A stretch of DNA of 64,000 nt from Rosenbergiella metrosideri. GTDB taxonomy: Bacteria; Pseudomonadota; Gammaproteobacteria; Enterobacterales; Enterobacteriaceae. The DNA lies in NCBI RefSeq assembly GCF_022602565.1, contig NZ_JALBCV010000002.1, forward strand, positions 298,677-362,676, in the 5' to 3' direction. Shown piece after piece: positions 34,582-45,832 of the stretch. The stretch's first letter is position 1. Each line of letters opens with the position of its first letter. Both the position numbers and the translations under genes were made by a program. Under the pieces are notes generated by a model. That model searched no databases. It saw only the letters and a list, made by a program, of their open reading frames with translations, and was not told the origin of the DNA.

Positions 34582-36258
34582 ATGACTGAATCTTTTGCTC
34601 AACTCTTTGAAGAGTCCCTGAAAGAAATCGAAACCCGTCCGGGTTCCATCGTTCGTGGCGTAGTTGTCTCTATCGACAAAGACGTCGTTCTAGTTGATGC
34701 GGGCCTGAAATCTGAATCTGCAATTCCTGCAGAGCAATTCAAAAACGCAGCTGGCGAACTGGAAATCCAGGTAGGCGACGAAGTTGATGTTGCGCTGGAC
34801 GCAGTAGAAGACGGCTTCGGTGAAACCCTGCTGTCCCGTGAGAAAGCTAAGCGTCACGAAGCTTGGATCACGCTGGAAAAAGCTTACGAAGATGCTGAAA
34901 CTGTTACCGGTGTTATCAACGGCAAAGTCAAGGGCGGCTTCACTGTTGAGCTAAACGGTATTCGTGCGTTCTTACCAGGTTCACTGGTTGACGTTCGTCC
35001 GGTTCGCGACACTCTGCACCTTGAAGGCAAAGAGTTAGAATTTAAAGTCATCAAACTGGATCAGAAGCGTAACAACGTCGTGGTTTCTCGCCGCGCGGTG
35101 ATCGAGTCTGAGAACAGTGCAGAACGTGATCAATTGCTGGAAAACCTGCAAGAAGGCATGGAAGTTAAAGGTATCGTTAAGAACCTGACTGACTACGGTG
35201 CATTCGTTGATCTGGGCGGTGTTGACGGCCTGCTGCACATCACTGATATGGCTTGGAAACGCGTTAAGCACCCAAGCGAGATCGTGAATGTTGGTGACGA
35301 AATCAATGTTAAAGTCCTGAAGTTCGACCGTGAGCGTACTCGCGTATCATTAGGTCTGAAACAACTGGGCGAAGATCCATGGGTTGCTATCGCTAAGCGT
35401 TACCCAGAAAGCACCAAGCTGACGGGTCGTGTAACTAACCTGACTGATTACGGCTGCTTCGTAGAAATCGAAGAAGGCGTTGAAGGTCTGGTACACGTTT
35501 CTGAAATGGATTGGACCAACAAAAACATCCACCCATCTAAAGTTGTAAACGTAGGTGATGTGGTTGAAGTTATGGTTCTGGACATTGACGAAGAGCGTCG
35601 TCGTATCTCCCTGGGTCTGAAGCAATGTAAATCTAACCCATGGCAGCACTTCGCAGAAACTCACAACAAAGGCGATCGCGTCGAAGGTAAAATCAAGTCA
35701 ATCACTGACTTTGGTATCTTCATCGGTCTTGACGGCGGAATCGATGGTCTGGTTCACCTGTCTGACATTTCTTGGAACGCAACTGGCGAAGAAGCCGTTC
35801 GTGAATACAAGAAAGGCGACGAAATTGCTGCAGTAGTTCTGCAAGTTGATGCTGAGCGCGAGCGTATCTCTTTAGGCGTGAAACAACTGGCTGAAGATCC
35901 ATTCAACAACTACGTTGCGCTGAACAAGAAAGGCGTTATCGTTAACGGTAAAGTGACTGCAGTCGACGCTAAAGGCGCAACTGTTGAACTAGCTGACGGT
36001 GTTGAAGGTTACTTACGTGCGTCAGAAGCTTCACGTGACCGCGTTGAAGATGCAACTCTGGTTCTGAATGTTGGTGATGACGTTGAAGCGAAATTCACCG
36101 GTGTTGACCGTAAAAACCGTGTTGTAACACTGTCTGTACGTGCTAAAGACGAAGCTGATGAGAAAGATGCTGTTGCTGCTGTGAACAACAAGCAACAAGA
36201 TGAAGGCAACTTCTCTAACGCAATGGCTGAAGCATTTAAAGCAGCTAAAGGCGAGTAA
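34582..36258 (+). CDS. rpsA: 30S ribosomal protein S1
   Basis: Largest ribosomal protein; six S1/OB repeats bind mRNA for initiation. The 558 residues (E. coli 557) begin [22 protein letters not shown] and include repeats at about 21-87, 105-171, 192-260, 277-347, 364-434 and 451-520, with typical [20 protein letters not shown] segments. ATG 34582 is chosen by exact match to the E. coli N-terminus; an in-frame ATG at 34546 is also conserved in the leader but falls inside the control hairpin region. Codon use is strongly biased to GGT, AAC, CTG compared with neighbours, as expected for high expression. Confidence 0.97.
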   Translation: MTESFAQLFEESLKEIETRPGSIVRGVVVSIDKDVVLVDAGLKSESAIPAEQFKNAAGELEIQVGDEVDVALDAVEDGFGETLLSREKAKRHEAWITLEKAYEDAETVTGVINGKVKGGFTVELNGIRAFLPGSLVDVRPVRDTLHLEGKELEFKVIKLDQKRNNVVVSRRAVIESENSAERDQLLENLQEGMEVKGIVKNLTDYGAFVDLGGVDGLLHITDMAWKRVKHPSEIVNVGDEINVKVLKFDRERTRVSLGLKQLGEDPWVAIAKRYPESTKLTGRVTNLTDYGCFVEIEEGVEGLVHVSEMDWTNKNIHPSKVVNVGDVVEVMVLDIDEERRRISLGLKQCKSNPWQHFAETHNKGDRVEGKIKSITDFGIFIGLDGGIDGLVHLSDISWNATGEEAVREYKKGDEIAAVVLQVDAERERISLGVKQLAEDPFNNYVALNKKGVIVNGKVTAVDAKGATVELADGVEGYLRASEASRDRVEDATLVLNVGDDVEAKFTGVDRKNRVVTLSVRAKDEADEKDAVAAVNNKQQDEGNFSNAMAEAFKAAKGE

Positions 36259-36267
36259 TTGCCGACA

Positions 36268-36287
36268 GGGGGATGGTGACATCCCCC
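36268..36287 (+). other. First of two tandem hairpins after rpsA
   Basis: An 8-bp G/C-rich stem (GGGGGATG / CATCCCCC) with a GTGA tetraloop. No U-tract; probably protects the 3' end of rpsA mRNA. Confidence 0.6.
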
Positions 36288-36292
36288 CAACT

Positions 36293-36324
36293 AGCCAAGG
36301 GTGTTCGCACTCTTGGCTTTTTTT
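36293..36324 (+). terminator. Terminator of rpsA
   Basis: An 11-bp stem (AGCCAAGGGTG / CACTCTTGGCT, one G-U pair) with a very stable TTCG loop and seven T. ihfB starts 38 bases further on, so its expression needs read-through or an internal promoter. Confidence 0.9.
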
Positions 36325-36362
36325 AAAACTGTCTTTCTTTACAGGATATTTCCGGAGGATTA

Positions 36363-36647
36363 ATGACTAAATCTGAACTGATTGAACGCCTCGCAGCCCA
36401 GCAGACACAAATCCCTGCAAAAGCTGTTGAAGATGCTGTTAAAGAGATGCTGGAATATATGGCTTCTACCCTCGCGCAGGGAGACCGTATCGAGATTCGT
36501 GGTTTTGGTAGCTTCTCTTTACACTACCGTGCCCCACGTGTCGGCCGAAACCCTAAAACTGGTGAGAAAGTGGAGTTGGAAGGTAAGTACGTGCCACACT
36601 TTAAACCGGGTAAAGAGCTTCGCGATAGAGCTAATCTTCCAAGCTAA
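36363..36647 (+). CDS. ihfB: Integration host factor subunit beta
   Basis: DNA-bending protein that pairs with IhfA. The 94 residues (same as E. coli) start [14 protein letters not shown] and carry the beta-arm [17 protein letters not shown] with the proline (about residue 65 region) that intercalates into DNA. CCGGAGGAT immediately upstream is a good ribosome binding site. It lies behind rpsA as in E. coli. Confidence 0.97.
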   Translation: MTKSELIERLAAQQTQIPAKAVEDAVKEMLEYMASTLAQGDRIEIRGFGSFSLHYRAPRVGRNPKTGEKVELEGKYVPHFKPGKELRDRANLPS

Positions 36648-36663
36648 AAAGCAGTTTTAAAAA

Positions 36664-36693
36664 GACGGTATCGTAAGATATCGTTTTTGTTTT
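36664..36693 (+). terminator. Terminator of ihfB
   Basis: An 8-bp stem (ACGGTATC / GATATCGT, one G-U pair) with GTAA loop followed by TTTTGTTTT. Confidence 0.82.
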
Positions 36694-36827
36694 AAGCCTA
36701 CCTCACACTTTTATCTACTTCCTTACGCCTGTCATTAAACACCTCTCTAAGCCCTTCACAATAATGCCTGTAAGCGATTTCGGTTCAATTTTATCGCGGT
36801 AATCTGCCAGTTTTACGCAGGGATCTC

Positions 36828-39077
36828 ATGCAAATACTGGTTTATGCACGACTACTTATAGCGGCTTGCCTGCCACTGCTGTTTATGGCCGAGTTACTGG
36901 ACACATCCGTGATACTAGGGGGGGTGGCAGTCGGAGTGCTATTAAGTCGATCTCGTCGGTTGTATTGGCACTGTTTGGGAATCAGCCTACTCTTTTTTGT
37001 TTATGGCCAATGGGTAGCGCAGGCCATGGTGACAAAAATTACGGCATACGCCGACCGGCCACTGATCGCCGATGTAGAGATCGCTGAACATCATAGGTTG
37101 ACGGGAAGAGTGAAAATTAACCTATTGAATATCGACGGGCAATGGCAGTTTCCTACCTCTGCCGCATGGATTAGCCAAGCGCTCGATAGCGAAATGTGCG
37201 TCGGTCAGCGTTGGCGAATGACTTTAGTATTACGGCCAGTGCACAGCTTACTCAACGAAGGCGGCTACGACAGCCAGCGCAATGCATTGGCTAAAGAGAC
37301 ACCTTTTACCGGTAAAGTGCTCAATCAGCAGTTGATGCGTCGCGATTGCTCCCTACGCCATAATCTTGAAACACTTTTCCTACAACAGAGTGCAGGATCA
37401 CCTTGGCAGGGGATTTCGCGTGCCTTGGTCTTCGGCTTACGCGACCATATTCCGGCTGAGGTTAATCGACTTTTTCGCGAAACAGGTATCGGCCATTTAA
37501 TGGCGATATCTGGTATGCACATTGGATTACTCTTCTTCTTCACCCGTCGAGGGTTAATGCTGCTTCTGACACTGTTACCGTTACGCCTCATGCATAATCG
37601 GCTGGCAGAAAGCGGCGGATGGCTTGCCAGCGCCCTCTATTGTCATCTTTCCGGGGCGCAGCCCTCGGCAATGCGTGCCATGCTAGCGTTAACATGTTGG
37701 TTGCTGGCTAAAGGGTGTTCAGTTAATCTTTCTAGTTTTCATATCCTTACGCTCTGTGTAGCCGGCTTGCTAGCGATTAACCCCATCATCATTTTATCCG
37801 ATAGCCTGTGGCTGTCGGCGTTGGCGGTATTAGCACTATTACTTTGGTATCAATGGTTTCCTCTACCCCCAGCCTATCGCCACCGTAAACGGTACGCCCT
37901 AATACGACTGCTCCATTTACAGTTGGGGCTGATGCTACTGCTATTACCGGTACAGGTCTTCTTTTTTCATGGGGCCAGTTATCGTGCACTGACTGCCAAC
38001 CTCGTCGCGATCCCTTTGGTAAGCTTAGGGATATTACCACTCTCTTTTTTATTTCTGATTCCACTCCCATCCCTGCTGATTGAAGGATTAGGTAGAATAC
38101 AGGATGGCCTGTACGCAATATTGTTTCATCTATTAACGCCGCAAAGCGAAGGGTGGCATTATCTTTCTGACGGGCGCTTTATCGCTATTGCGGTGTGGGG
38201 CGGTCTGACCCTTTGGCGTCTTAAAGGCTGGCGACAGTATCCCTTGAGTGTGAGCGCGATTATATTAAGTATTGCCAGCACGCGTTTATCATCGCCTGAG
38301 ATACTGTGGCGGGTGGATATGCTGGATGTGGGGCATGGCTTAGCGGTGGTTATCAGTCAGCAAGGCGAAGGAATTATTTATGATACCGGAAATCGTTGGC
38401 AGATGGGTGATGCCGGTGAGAGGGTTATCATTCCATGGCTGATCGACCAACAGATTACCCCGATCGCGGCATTGATTAGCCACCGTCATAGCGACCACTC
38501 AGGAGGGCTCGCTAGCGTCGAAAAAGTGTGGCCAACGCTTAAGGTCAGAACAACGTACCCTTACCCCGGACGACTCACCTGTCAACGCGGGGATAGCTGG
38601 CAGTGGCGGCGCTTAACCTTGCGGGTGCTCTGGCCCGAGAGTGCGCTAACTGCCGGTCAAAATAACGATTCCTGCGTCGTATCGGTGAGTGATGGTCAGT
38701 ATCATCTGTTATTAACAGGTGATATCGAGAAAAAAGCAGAGCAGCAATTAGTCGCGGCAGAGAAGGGCGGGGAAGCTGTGACCTGGTTACAGGTCCCGCA
38801 TCATGGCAGCCGTACCTCTTCCAGCCCGTTATTCATCAGAACGTTTTCGCCACAGGTCGCGATAGCCTCGGTAGCGAGGTATAATGCTTGGCGTCTACCG
38901 GCTAAAGCGGTCGTCCAACGTTATCATCATCAAGGGGTAAAATGGTTGGACACGGCGCAGTCTGGGCAACTCTCAATACGTGTGAAACGCGACGGGGTTG
39001 AGATTTTACAATTTCGTGATCAAATTTCACCTCGATGGTACCATCAATGGTTTGGTGTAAAACCCGATTACGGGTAA
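36828..39077 (+). CDS. ycaI: ComEC/Rec2-family DNA uptake channel (YcaI)
   Basis: Inner-membrane protein of the ComEC family, which moves single-stranded DNA into the cytoplasm in competent bacteria. The 749 residues (E. coli YcaI 754) have an N-terminal OB/DUF4131 part between two early helices, a multi-helix competence domain (about 190-480; [30 protein letters not shown]) and a C-terminal metallo-beta-lactamase-like domain with [10 protein letters not shown] (about 546-555) and [11 protein letters not shown]. All parts are intact. No pilus or other competence gene is in the window, so DNA uptake is not shown. msbA follows after 34 bases. Confidence 0.93.
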   Translation: MQILVYARLLIAACLPLLFMAELLDTSVILGGVAVGVLLSRSRRLYWHCLGISLLFFVYGQWVAQAMVTKITAYADRPLIADVEIAEHHRLTGRVKINLLNIDGQWQFPTSAAWISQALDSEMCVGQRWRMTLVLRPVHSLLNEGGYDSQRNALAKETPFTGKVLNQQLMRRDCSLRHNLETLFLQQSAGSPWQGISRALVFGLRDHIPAEVNRLFRETGIGHLMAISGMHIGLLFFFTRRGLMLLLTLLPLRLMHNRLAESGGWLASALYCHLSGAQPSAMRAMLALTCWLLAKGCSVNLSSFHILTLCVAGLLAINPIIILSDSLWLSALAVLALLLWYQWFPLPPAYRHRKRYALIRLLHLQLGLMLLLLPVQVFFFHGASYRALTANLVAIPLVSLGILPLSFLFLIPLPSLLIEGLGRIQDGLYAILFHLLTPQSEGWHYLSDGRFIAIAVWGGLTLWRLKGWRQYPLSVSAIILSIASTRLSSPEILWRVDMLDVGHGLAVVISQQGEGIIYDTGNRWQMGDAGERVIIPWLIDQQITPIAALISHRHSDHSGGLASVEKVWPTLKVRTTYPYPGRLTCQRGDSWQWRRLTLRVLWPESALTAGQNNDSCVVSVSDGQYHLLLTGDIEKKAEQQLVAAEKGGEAVTWLQVPHHGSRTSSSPLFIRTFSPQVAIASVARYNAWRLPAKAVVQRYHHQGVKWLDTAQSGQLSIRVKRDGVEILQFRDQISPRWYHQWFGVKPDYG

Positions 39078-39111
39078 ACTACCCGTCGATGTTAAAAACC
39101 GTGAAGAAATA

Positions 39112-40860
39112 ATGCACTTAGACAAAGATCTCTCAACGTGGCAGACGTTTCGTCGTCTCTGGCCAATGATAGCCCCCCATAAAGCAGGATTATTTATTGC
39201 TGCGATTGCCCTAATTATTAATGCGGCAGGGGACACTTTGATGTTATCGCTACTTAAACCTCTGCTTGATGACGGGTTTGGGAAAGCGGACAAGTCAGTA
39301 TTACTGTGGATGCCCCTAGCGGTTATCGGCCTGATGTTGATCCGCGGCGTCACCAGCTATGCCTCCAGCTATTGTATCTCCTGGGTTTCGGGCAACGTGG
39401 TGATGCGTATGCGCCGCAGTTTATTTGCGCATATGATGAGCATGCCGGTCTCGTTTTTTGATCAGCAATCTACGGGAACCCTGCTTTCCAGAATAACCTA
39501 CGACTCTGAACAAGTTGCTTCGTCATCGTCCAGTGCGCTTGTCACCGTGGTGAGAGAGGGGGCCTCGATCATCGGCTTGTTCATCATGATGTTTTATTAT
39601 AGCTGGCAACTTTCACTCATTTTGATATTGCTTGCGCCGATTGTCTCCTTCACCATCCGCTTGGTCTCTAAACGTTTTCGTAATATCAGTAAGACCATGC
39701 AAAATACCATGGGTGAAGTCACGACCAGTGCTGAACAGATGCTTAAGGGTCATAAAGAAGTCTTGATTTTTGGTGGACAAGAGATTGAGACACAACGCTT
39801 TGCGGTCGTCAGTAATCGGATGCGTCAACAAGGGATGAAGTTAGTCAGTGCTTCGTCCATTTCTGACCCGATTATTCAATTGATTGCTTCCTTAGCCCTG
39901 GCCTTCATTCTTTATGCTGCAAGCTTCCCGGCCGTAATGGAGACCTTAACGGCAGGGACAATCACCGTCGTGTTCTCTTCGATGATTGCCTTAATGCGCC
40001 CGCTGAAATCCTTAACTAACGTTAATGCACAGTTCCAACGTGGGATGGCAGCCTGTCAAACGCTCTTCAGTATTCTCGATGCTGAACAGGAAGTGGATAA
40101 CGGGCAACGTACGACTGTACGCGTTCAAGGGAATATTGAATTCCGTAACGTCACTTTTACGTATCCCGGACGTGAAACGCCAGCGCTTAAAAATATTAAT
40201 TTAACGCTACCAGCGGGCAAAACGATTGCTTTGGTCGGGCGATCAGGATCGGGGAAATCGACTTTAGCCAGTCTCCTGACGCGCTTTTATGACATTCAAT
40301 CCGGTCAGATTCTATTGGATGGTCACGAAATTACCGACTATAAATTGCAAGCACTCCGCAACCAAGTCGCCTTAGTGTCACAGAATGTACACCTTTTCAA
40401 CGATACTATTGCCAACAATATTGCCTATGCACGTGCCGACCAATATAGCCGCGAAGATATCGAAAATGTGGCGAAGATGGCACATGCTATGGACTTTATC
40501 TCCCGCATGGATAACGGCTTGGATACTGTGATAGGTGAGAACGGGGTACTGCTCTCTGGTGGCCAACGCCAGCGTATTGCCATTGCCCGTGCACTATTAC
40601 GCGATTGCCCTATCTTAATCTTGGATGAAGCGACTTCAGCCTTGGATACGGAATCGGAGCGCGCTATCCAATCAGCACTGGACGAATTGCAGCGTAATCG
40701 TACCTCTCTGGTGATTGCACACCGCTTATCAACCATTGAGAAGGCCGATATGATCGTCGTGGTTGAAGACGGTCAGATTATTGAGCGCGGCACGCATCAA
40801 GAACTCCTTGAGCAAGCTGGGGCTTACGCGCAGCTGCATCGTATTCAGTTCGGACAATGA
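39112..40860 (+). CDS. msbA: Lipid A export ABC transporter MsbA
   Basis: Homodimeric flippase that moves lipid A-core across the inner membrane. The 582 residues match E. coli exactly in length. A six-helix membrane domain (about 1-330) is followed by the ATPase with Walker [10 protein letters not shown] near 376, [14 protein letters not shown] (Q-loop), signature LSGGQRQR, Walker [13 protein letters not shown] and switch [13 protein letters not shown]. Its stop overlaps the lpxK start (ATGA), so export and Kdo2-lipid A synthesis are coupled. Confidence 0.97.
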   Translation: MHLDKDLSTWQTFRRLWPMIAPHKAGLFIAAIALIINAAGDTLMLSLLKPLLDDGFGKADKSVLLWMPLAVIGLMLIRGVTSYASSYCISWVSGNVVMRMRRSLFAHMMSMPVSFFDQQSTGTLLSRITYDSEQVASSSSSALVTVVREGASIIGLFIMMFYYSWQLSLILILLAPIVSFTIRLVSKRFRNISKTMQNTMGEVTTSAEQMLKGHKEVLIFGGQEIETQRFAVVSNRMRQQGMKLVSASSISDPIIQLIASLALAFILYAASFPAVMETLTAGTITVVFSSMIALMRPLKSLTNVNAQFQRGMAACQTLFSILDAEQEVDNGQRTTVRVQGNIEFRNVTFTYPGRETPALKNINLTLPAGKTIALVGRSGSGKSTLASLLTRFYDIQSGQILLDGHEITDYKLQALRNQVALVSQNVHLFNDTIANNIAYARADQYSREDIENVAKMAHAMDFISRMDNGLDTVIGENGVLLSGGQRQRIAIARALLRDCPILILDEATSALDTESERAIQSALDELQRNRTSLVIAHRLSTIEKADMIVVVEDGQIIERGTHQELLEQAGAYAQLHRIQFGQ

Positions 40861-41867
40861 TTGAGCGCTTATGGAGCGGTAAATCGGCTGGTTGGCGGCT
40901 ACTCTTGCCGCTATCTTGGCTTTATGGCCTTATCACTGCCGGTATTCGTTTAGCGTATCGATGCGGGCTTAAGAAAAGCTGGAAAGCACCGGTTCCCGTT
41001 GTTGTGGTCGGTAATCTTACGGCTGGGGGGAATGGCAAAACCCCTGTTGTGATCTGGTTAGTCGAGCAACTTCAACAACGCGGTCTTAAGCCCGCGGTCG
41101 TTTCTCGCGGATATGGCGGTAAAGCACCGCATTATCCTTTAGTGCTCAATGCACAGACACCTGCTGATCAAGCGGGTGATGAGCCCGTGCTGATTCATCA
41201 ACGCACCGGGGCGCCTGTGGCAGTCGCACCAAAACGGAGTGAGGCGATTCAAGCTTTACTGCAGGCTGACACAGAAATTTCGGTCATCATTACCGATGAT
41301 GGGTTACAGCATTACGCTTTACAACGCGATATTGAAATCGTGGTGATAGACGGTGAACGACGTTTTGGAAATGGTTGGTGGCTTCCTGCAGGGCCGATGC
41401 GTGAAAGAGCTTCACGCTTAATCAGGGTTGACGCTGTCATCACTAACGGTGGCGAAGCGCAAGCGCGGGAAATTCCGATGCGTTTAGTGCCGCGTCAGTG
41501 GATTAATCTGGCTACCGGTCATACACTTCCCTTAACCGCGTTTGTCGATAAACCCTCAGTGGCCTTTGCCGGGATTGGCTATCCGCCGCGTTTTTTTTCG
41601 ACATTACACGCTCAAGGGATTTACCCGCAGAAAGAGGTCGCCTTTGACGACCATCAGGCTTATCGTTTAGAGGATATTGCGGGGTTAGCAACTCGTGAAC
41701 AGGCACTGCTGATGACGGAAAAGGATGCGGTAAAATGTCGATCCTTTGCAGTAGAGAGCTGGTGGTATCTCCCTGTGGAAGCGCAACTACCACAACCCGA
41801 CGCAGACGTATTACTGAACAAAATATTGGCATTGCTGCCGACTGCTGATCAAGGAAAAACGCCTTAG
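40857..41867 (+). CDS. lpxK: Tetraacyldisaccharide 4'-kinase LpxK
   Basis: Adds the 4'-phosphate in lipid A synthesis. The 336 residues (E. coli 328) begin [10 protein letters not shown] with an N-terminal membrane-associated helix, followed by the P-loop [14 protein letters not shown] (about 51-64), [32 protein letters not shown] and the C-terminal [10 protein letters not shown] and MTEKDAVK. It overlaps msbA by four bases. In E. coli ycaQ lies between lpxK and ycaR; here it is gone and ycaR follows after 32 bases. Confidence 0.95.
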   Translation: MIERLWSGKSAGWRLLLPLSWLYGLITAGIRLAYRCGLKKSWKAPVPVVVVGNLTAGGNGKTPVVIWLVEQLQQRGLKPAVVSRGYGGKAPHYPLVLNAQTPADQAGDEPVLIHQRTGAPVAVAPKRSEAIQALLQADTEISVIITDDGLQHYALQRDIEIVVIDGERRFGNGWWLPAGPMRERASRLIRVDAVITNGGEAQAREIPMRLVPRQWINLATGHTLPLTAFVDKPSVAFAGIGYPPRFFSTLHAQGIYPQKEVAFDDHQAYRLEDIAGLATREQALLMTEKDAVKCRSFAVESWWYLPVEAQLPQPDADVLLNKILALLPTADQGKTP

Positions 41868-41899
41868 CAGTTTATTAGATTTTTCAATTTGGAGGTCAT

Positions 41900-42076
41900 A
41901 TGGATCATCGTTTAGCGGGCATTGTCGCCTGCCCAGTGTGTCACGGTAAGCTCGACTACCATCCTCAAGAACAAGAGTTAATCTGTAAACCTGATGGCTT
42001 AGCGTTTCCTATCCAAGACGGGATCCCCGTATTGTTAGAAAATGAAGCCCGTAGCTTGACTGCGGATGAGAGCTAA
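41900..42076 (+). CDS. ycaR: YcaR, Trm112-like small zinc-ribbon protein
   Basis: A 58-residue protein just below common ORF cutoffs. It starts [18 protein letters not shown] and carries the CPVC pair (Cys11, Cys14) plus Cys29 in LICKPDG, then [13 protein letters not shown], as in E. coli YcaR (60 residues). GGAGG lies five bases before the ATG, and it ends two bases before kdsB. The family (UPF0434/Trm112-like) suggests a partner or stabiliser of an enzyme; no function is proved. Its tight fit between lpxK and kdsB hints at a link with Kdo or lipid A synthesis. Confidence 0.93.
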   Translation: MDHRLAGIVACPVCHGKLDYHPQEQELICKPDGLAFPIQDGIPVLLENEARSLTADES

Positions 42077-42078
42077 TA

Positions 42079-42825
42079 ATGAGCTTTGTGGTAATCATCC
42101 CGGCACGTTATGCCTCGTCACGACTCCCAGGTAAGCCTTTAGCAGATATTCATGGTCAACCGATGATTGTGCATGTCTTAAACCAAGCTCGTGCTGCAGG
42201 GGCAGATCGCGTCATTGTTGCCACGGATCATGCCGAGGTGGCGGCCGCGGTCGATGCTGCGGGTGGAGAAGTGTGCATGACCCGCGCCGACCATCAATCG
42301 GGGACGGAACGTTTAGCGGAAGTGATCGAAAAATACCGATTCGATGATTCGACGATCATCGTAAACGTCCAAGGCGATGAGCCGTTAATTCCTCCGGTGA
42401 TTATCAAGCAGGTCGCGACCAATTTAGCGCAAGCTGACTGTGGTATGGCGACGTTATCTGCGCCCATTACCGACGCTCATGAAGCATTTAATCCCAATGC
42501 GGTCAAAGTCGTCACCGATAAACAGGGGTATGCCTTGTACTTTTCGAGAGCCACGATCCCTTGGGACCGTGAACGTTTTGCGCAGTCTCAGGCAATCATT
42601 GGTGATCAGTTTCAGCGCCACCTCGGTATTTACGCCTACCGTGCAGGATTTATTCGCCAATACATCACTTGGGCGCCTTGCCCGCTTGAGCAATGCGAGT
42701 TACTTGAACAGCTACGCGTGCTGTGGAACGGTGAAAAAATCCACGTTGCGACGGCCGAAGCGATTCCCGCTGTCGGGGTGGATACAGCAGAAGATCTCGC
42801 AAGAGTCCGAGAAGTTCTCGCTTAA
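42079..42825 (+). CDS. kdsB: CMP-Kdo synthetase (3-deoxy-manno-octulosonate cytidylyltransferase)
   Basis: Activates Kdo with CTP for the lipopolysaccharide inner core. The 248 residues equal E. coli KdsB. The nucleotidyl-transferase signature [18 protein letters not shown] (about 7-24) and [12 protein letters not shown] (about 95-106) hold the CTP and metal sites, and [14 protein letters not shown] is the Kdo region. It is the last gene of msbA-lpxK-ycaR-kdsB and is convergent with elyC. Confidence 0.96.
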   Translation: MSFVVIIPARYASSRLPGKPLADIHGQPMIVHVLNQARAAGADRVIVATDHAEVAAAVDAAGGEVCMTRADHQSGTERLAEVIEKYRFDDSTIIVNVQGDEPLIPPVIIKQVATNLAQADCGMATLSAPITDAHEAFNPNAVKVVTDKQGYALYFSRATIPWDRERFAQSQAIIGDQFQRHLGIYAYRAGFIRQYITWAPCPLEQCELLEQLRVLWNGEKIHVATAEAIPAVGVDTAEDLARVREVLA

Positions 42826-42831
42826 AACCTG

Positions 42832-42851
42832 GGTTAGCCCAAGGGCTAACC
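42832..42851. terminator. Hairpin between convergent kdsB and elyC
   Basis: A 9-bp inverted repeat (GGTTAGCCC / GGGCTAACC) around two central bases. The right arm contains the elyC stop codon (minus strand, 42846-42848). On the minus strand a TTTT follows a few bases later. Confidence 0.7.
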
Positions 42852-43604
42852 TTGCGTTATCCATTGCCAACCTCGACCTAACCCCTCATACCAAGCGCGT
42901 TCACTGTGGCTTAACCAATAAGGTGAGGGGATGGCACGTTCCCAGCCGTTAAGCGGCGAGTGGATAGCTAACTGATTGGCAGGGGCCGGAATAGGTGATA
43001 GCTGCTGCTCGGCAAAAAAGTGTAAGGCTCTAGGCAGATGATTGGCCGAGGTCACCAAAATAAAGGGCTTATCACCGAGTAATTGTTTGACGGCGATAGC
43101 CTCTTGATGCGTATCACGTGGTGACTCTAGCGCTATCATGTTATCTCTGGGCACGCCGAGCGTCTCAGCGACTTCTTCAGCCACACTCGCGCTACTGCGC
43201 GGGTTATGCCCTGCGGCGGCTCCGGTAAAAATGAGTTTCGCTGACGGATTCATGCGCCACTGCCTGACCCCTTCTGTGACCCTTGGCAAACTGTTCCCCA
43301 ATAGGTTAGAACTGGGCGCCCACTGTGGGTTATAAGTGTAACCGCCACCAAGCACAACAATCGCGGCCACCGGTGGGGGGTGATTAAGGGTTGGATAGTG
43401 GTTCTCAATCGGCGTCAACAAGCGATCCGCGATCGGCTGCAGACTGAGTAACAGCAGGGCTAACCAACCCGTGGTCAGGCAAACTTTGGCTAAGCGTTGG
43501 CGCTGGGTAAACCAGAGTAAAAAAAGGCCAACGCCTAATAACGCTAATAAAAAAGGCAGTGGCAGTAGTAAACCACCGATTATTTTTTTTAATATAAATA
43601 GCAT
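42846..43604 (-). CDS. elyC: ElyC, envelope biogenesis factor (DUF218)
   Basis: Inner-membrane protein needed in E. coli for peptidoglycan synthesis at low temperature, acting on the undecaprenyl-phosphate carrier pool. The 252 residues (E. coli 259) start MLFILKKIIGGLLLPLPFLL, have two membrane helices (about 10-32 and 36-56) and a DUF218 domain with VVLGGGYTYNPQW, LPRVTEGVRQWR, KLIFTGAA and VTSANHLPRA. ATG 43604 is chosen by alignment with GGGGTT upstream; a longer frame from 43643 is unlikely. ycbJ, between kdsB and elyC in E. coli, is missing. Confidence 0.93.
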   Translation of the reverse strand: MLFILKKIIGGLLLPLPFLLALLGVGLFLLWFTQRQRLAKVCLTTGWLALLLLSLQPIADRLLTPIENHYPTLNHPPPVAAIVVLGGGYTYNPQWAPSSNLLGNSLPRVTEGVRQWRMNPSAKLIFTGAAAGHNPRSSASVAEEVAETLGVPRDNMIALESPRDTHQEAIAVKQLLGDKPFILVTSANHLPRALHFFAEQQLSPIPAPANQLAIHSPLNGWERAIPSPYWLSHSERAWYEGLGRGWQWITQG

Positions 43605-43727
43605 AGTTAACCCCGAATCGAACGAAAAAACAGCACCCAACACAGGATTCTGCAGCCAATAGCTCCATTCCCATCAGAGCTATGACAAAATAGCATATTT
43701 CCTCTGTCGTTTATGCGGAGTATCAGT

Positions 43728-44513
43728 ATGATGGATCGAAATTTCGATGATTTGGCAGAACGTTTTGCTCAAAACATCTATGGCACCCTTAAGGGGCGTA
43801 TACGACAGATTATTCTTTGGGAAGAGTTAGATCAGCTATTAGCGACTTTCCCCAATGAGCCGTTATCTATTCTTGATGCAGGCGGAGGGATCGGACAAAT
43901 TTCTTCTGGCTTGGCACAGCGTGGCCATCAGATAACGTTATGCGATGTTTCTGAACAGATGTTAATCCGTGCCAAGCAGCATGCGCAAGAGCAAGGTGTT
44001 GCGTCGCAGATGACGTTTATCCAAACCAGTGCGCAACACGTCGGCACGCAACTGGAAAAACCTGTCGATATCGTTCTCTTCCATGCAGTACTGGAATGGG
44101 TGGCTGAGCCTGAAAAAACGCTCGCTGCGTTATTCGACACCCTATCTCCCGGTGGCGTGTTATCATTGATGTTTTACAACCTTCATGGCTTGACGCTGCA
44201 AAATTTAACTTTAGGAAATTTCGGTTATTTGAAGGCTCACATGAAGAAGCGAAAGAAAAAGACCCTTTCGCCCGATTACCCGCGCGATCCTGCAGAGGTC
44301 GACCAATGGTTAACGAACGTTGGTTTTGACATCGAGAGTAAAGCGGGGATCCGAGTATTTAGTGACTTCATACGCGATTTGCCTCCTTCAGCAAACGGTG
44401 AAGAGGGGATTATTGAAATGGAACGGCGTTACAGTCGTCAGGAACCTTTTATGAGTTTAGGGCGTTATATTCACGTCACGGCACGTAAGCCCGCAATAAA
44501 GGATGAGCTATGA
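43728..44513 (+). CDS. cmoM: tRNA 5-carboxymethoxyuridine methyltransferase CmoM
   Basis: SAM-dependent enzyme that methylates cmo5U34 to mcmo5U in some tRNAs (formerly SmtA). The 261 residues equal the E. coli length. The class I motif [11 protein letters not shown] lies near residue 50, followed by CDVSEQML and [14 protein letters not shown]; the C-terminus has [14 protein letters not shown] and the ending [19 protein letters not shown] seven bases before ATG 43728 sets the start; the next codon is also ATG. It overlaps mukF by four bases (ATGA), heading cmoM-mukF-mukE-mukB. Confidence 0.94.
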   Translation: MMDRNFDDLAERFAQNIYGTLKGRIRQIILWEELDQLLATFPNEPLSILDAGGGIGQISSGLAQRGHQITLCDVSEQMLIRAKQHAQEQGVASQMTFIQTSAQHVGTQLEKPVDIVLFHAVLEWVAEPEKTLAALFDTLSPGGVLSLMFYNLHGLTLQNLTLGNFGYLKAHMKKRKKKTLSPDYPRDPAEVDQWLTNVGFDIESKAGIRVFSDFIRDLPPSANGEEGIIEMERRYSRQEPFMSLGRYIHVTARKPAIKDEL

Positions 44514-45832
44514 GTGATTTTACCCAGACCATACCTGAGCTAGTGTCGTGGGCCCGCAAAAGTGATTTTGCAATCTCTCTTCCCGTCGAGCGATTAGCTT
44601 TTCTGCTCGCCATCGCCACGCTGAATGGCGAACGTATTGAGGGCGAGCTGACGGAGTCTGAGTTATTAGATGCGTTTAAGCATGTCAGTAATGTATTCGA
44701 ACAAAGCCCAGAAACGGTTGAGCTGCGGGGAAATAATGCCATTAACGATATGGTTAAACAGCGCATTCTTAACCGATTCACCTCTGAGCAAACTGAAGGC
44801 TATGCTATCTACCGTTTAACACCATTAGCCATCGGCATCACTGACTATTATGTGCGGCAAAAAGAGTTCTCAACTCTGCGCTTATCGATGCAATTATCAA
44901 TTGTGGGTAATGAACTTAAGCGCGCAGCAGACGATGCACATCAGGATGGCGACCAATTCCATTGGCACCGCAACGTATTCGCGCCGCTAAAGTATTCGGT
45001 CGCTGAAATTTTCGATAGTATCGATTTAACACAGCGCCAAATGGATGAGCAGCAACAGCAAATTAAACAAGAGATTGCTGACTTATTGAATAAAGATTGG
45101 CGAGCCGCTATCTCAAGTTGTGAGATCTTGCTGTCAGAAACGTCGGGAACCTTACGTGAACTGCAAGATACGTTGGAAGCGGCAGGCGATAAACTGCAAA
45201 CTCATCTATTGGTTATTCAAGAATCTATCTATGGTATCCCTGACCTTGCCTATATCGATAAACTGATTTTCGAACTGCAAAATAAATTAGACCGAATTAT
45301 CAGTTGGGGCCAACAAGCCATCGATTTATGGATAGGATATGACCGCCATGTGCATAAGTTTATTCGGACGGCGATAGACTTAGATAAGAATCGTGTGTTT
45401 GCCCAACGTTTACGGCAATCGGTTCAACACTATTTTGATGCCCCTTGGGCGCTCACCTATAGCAGTGCAGAACGGTTATACGACACGCGTGATGACGAAA
45501 TGACCCTACGCAACGATGATGTGATGGGTGAGCTGCCACCCGAGCTGGAATTCGAAGAGTTTAATGAAATTCGCGAGCAATTAGCCGCCATGATTGAACA
45601 CGCTCTTCAGGCTTACCGTCGTGAAGGTAAGCCGCTTAATCTCGCCGATGTGATGAAAGGTTATCTCGCACAATACCCTCGGGCACGCCATTTCGACCTC
45701 GCACGCATTGTGGTTGACCAAGCGGTGCAACTGGGGGTTTCTGAAGCCGATTTAGCAGGATTACCCGCTGAATGGCACACTATTAATGAATATGGCGCTA
45801 AGGTGCAGGCACATGTCATCGACAAATATTGA
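44510..45832 (+). CDS. mukF: Chromosome partition protein MukF (kleisin)
   Basis: Kleisin subunit of the MukBEF condensin; bridges MukB heads and binds MukE. The 440 residues equal E. coli. The N-terminal winged-helix dimerisation domain (about 1-115) is followed by a helical middle region rich in coiled coil ([16 protein letters not shown]) and a C-terminal winged helix that binds the MukB head. It overlaps cmoM by four bases and mukE by twenty. Confidence 0.96.
   Translation: MSDFTQTIPELVSWARKSDFAISLPVERLAFLLAIATLNGERIEGELTESELLDAFKHVSNVFEQSPETVELRGNNAINDMVKQRILNRFTSEQTEGYAIYRLTPLAIGITDYYVRQKEFSTLRLSMQLSIVGNELKRAADDAHQDGDQFHWHRNVFAPLKYSVAEIFDSIDLTQRQMDEQQQQIKQEIADLLNKDWRAAISSCEILLSETSGTLRELQDTLEAAGDKLQTHLLVIQESIYGIPDLAYIDKLIFELQNKLDRIISWGQQAIDLWIGYDRHVHKFIRTAIDLDKNRVFAQRLRQSVQHYFDAPWALTYSSAERLYDTRDDEMTLRNDDVMGELPPELEFEEFNEIREQLAAMIEHALQAYRREGKPLNLADVMKGYLAQYPRARHFDLARIVVDQAVQLGVSEADLAGLPAEWHTINEYGAKVQAHVIDKY

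Noticed and set aside
36828-39077. ComEC as evidence for a natural transformation locus
   Set aside because: The protein is intact but its neighbours are lipopolysaccharide genes and no pilus or DprA gene is present; the same gene exists in E. coli.
41758-41765. Chi sites GCTGGTGG (for example 214, 10081, 41758, 52928)
   Set aside because: Chi octamers are frequent in such genomes and mostly lie in coding sequence; no special arrangement is seen.
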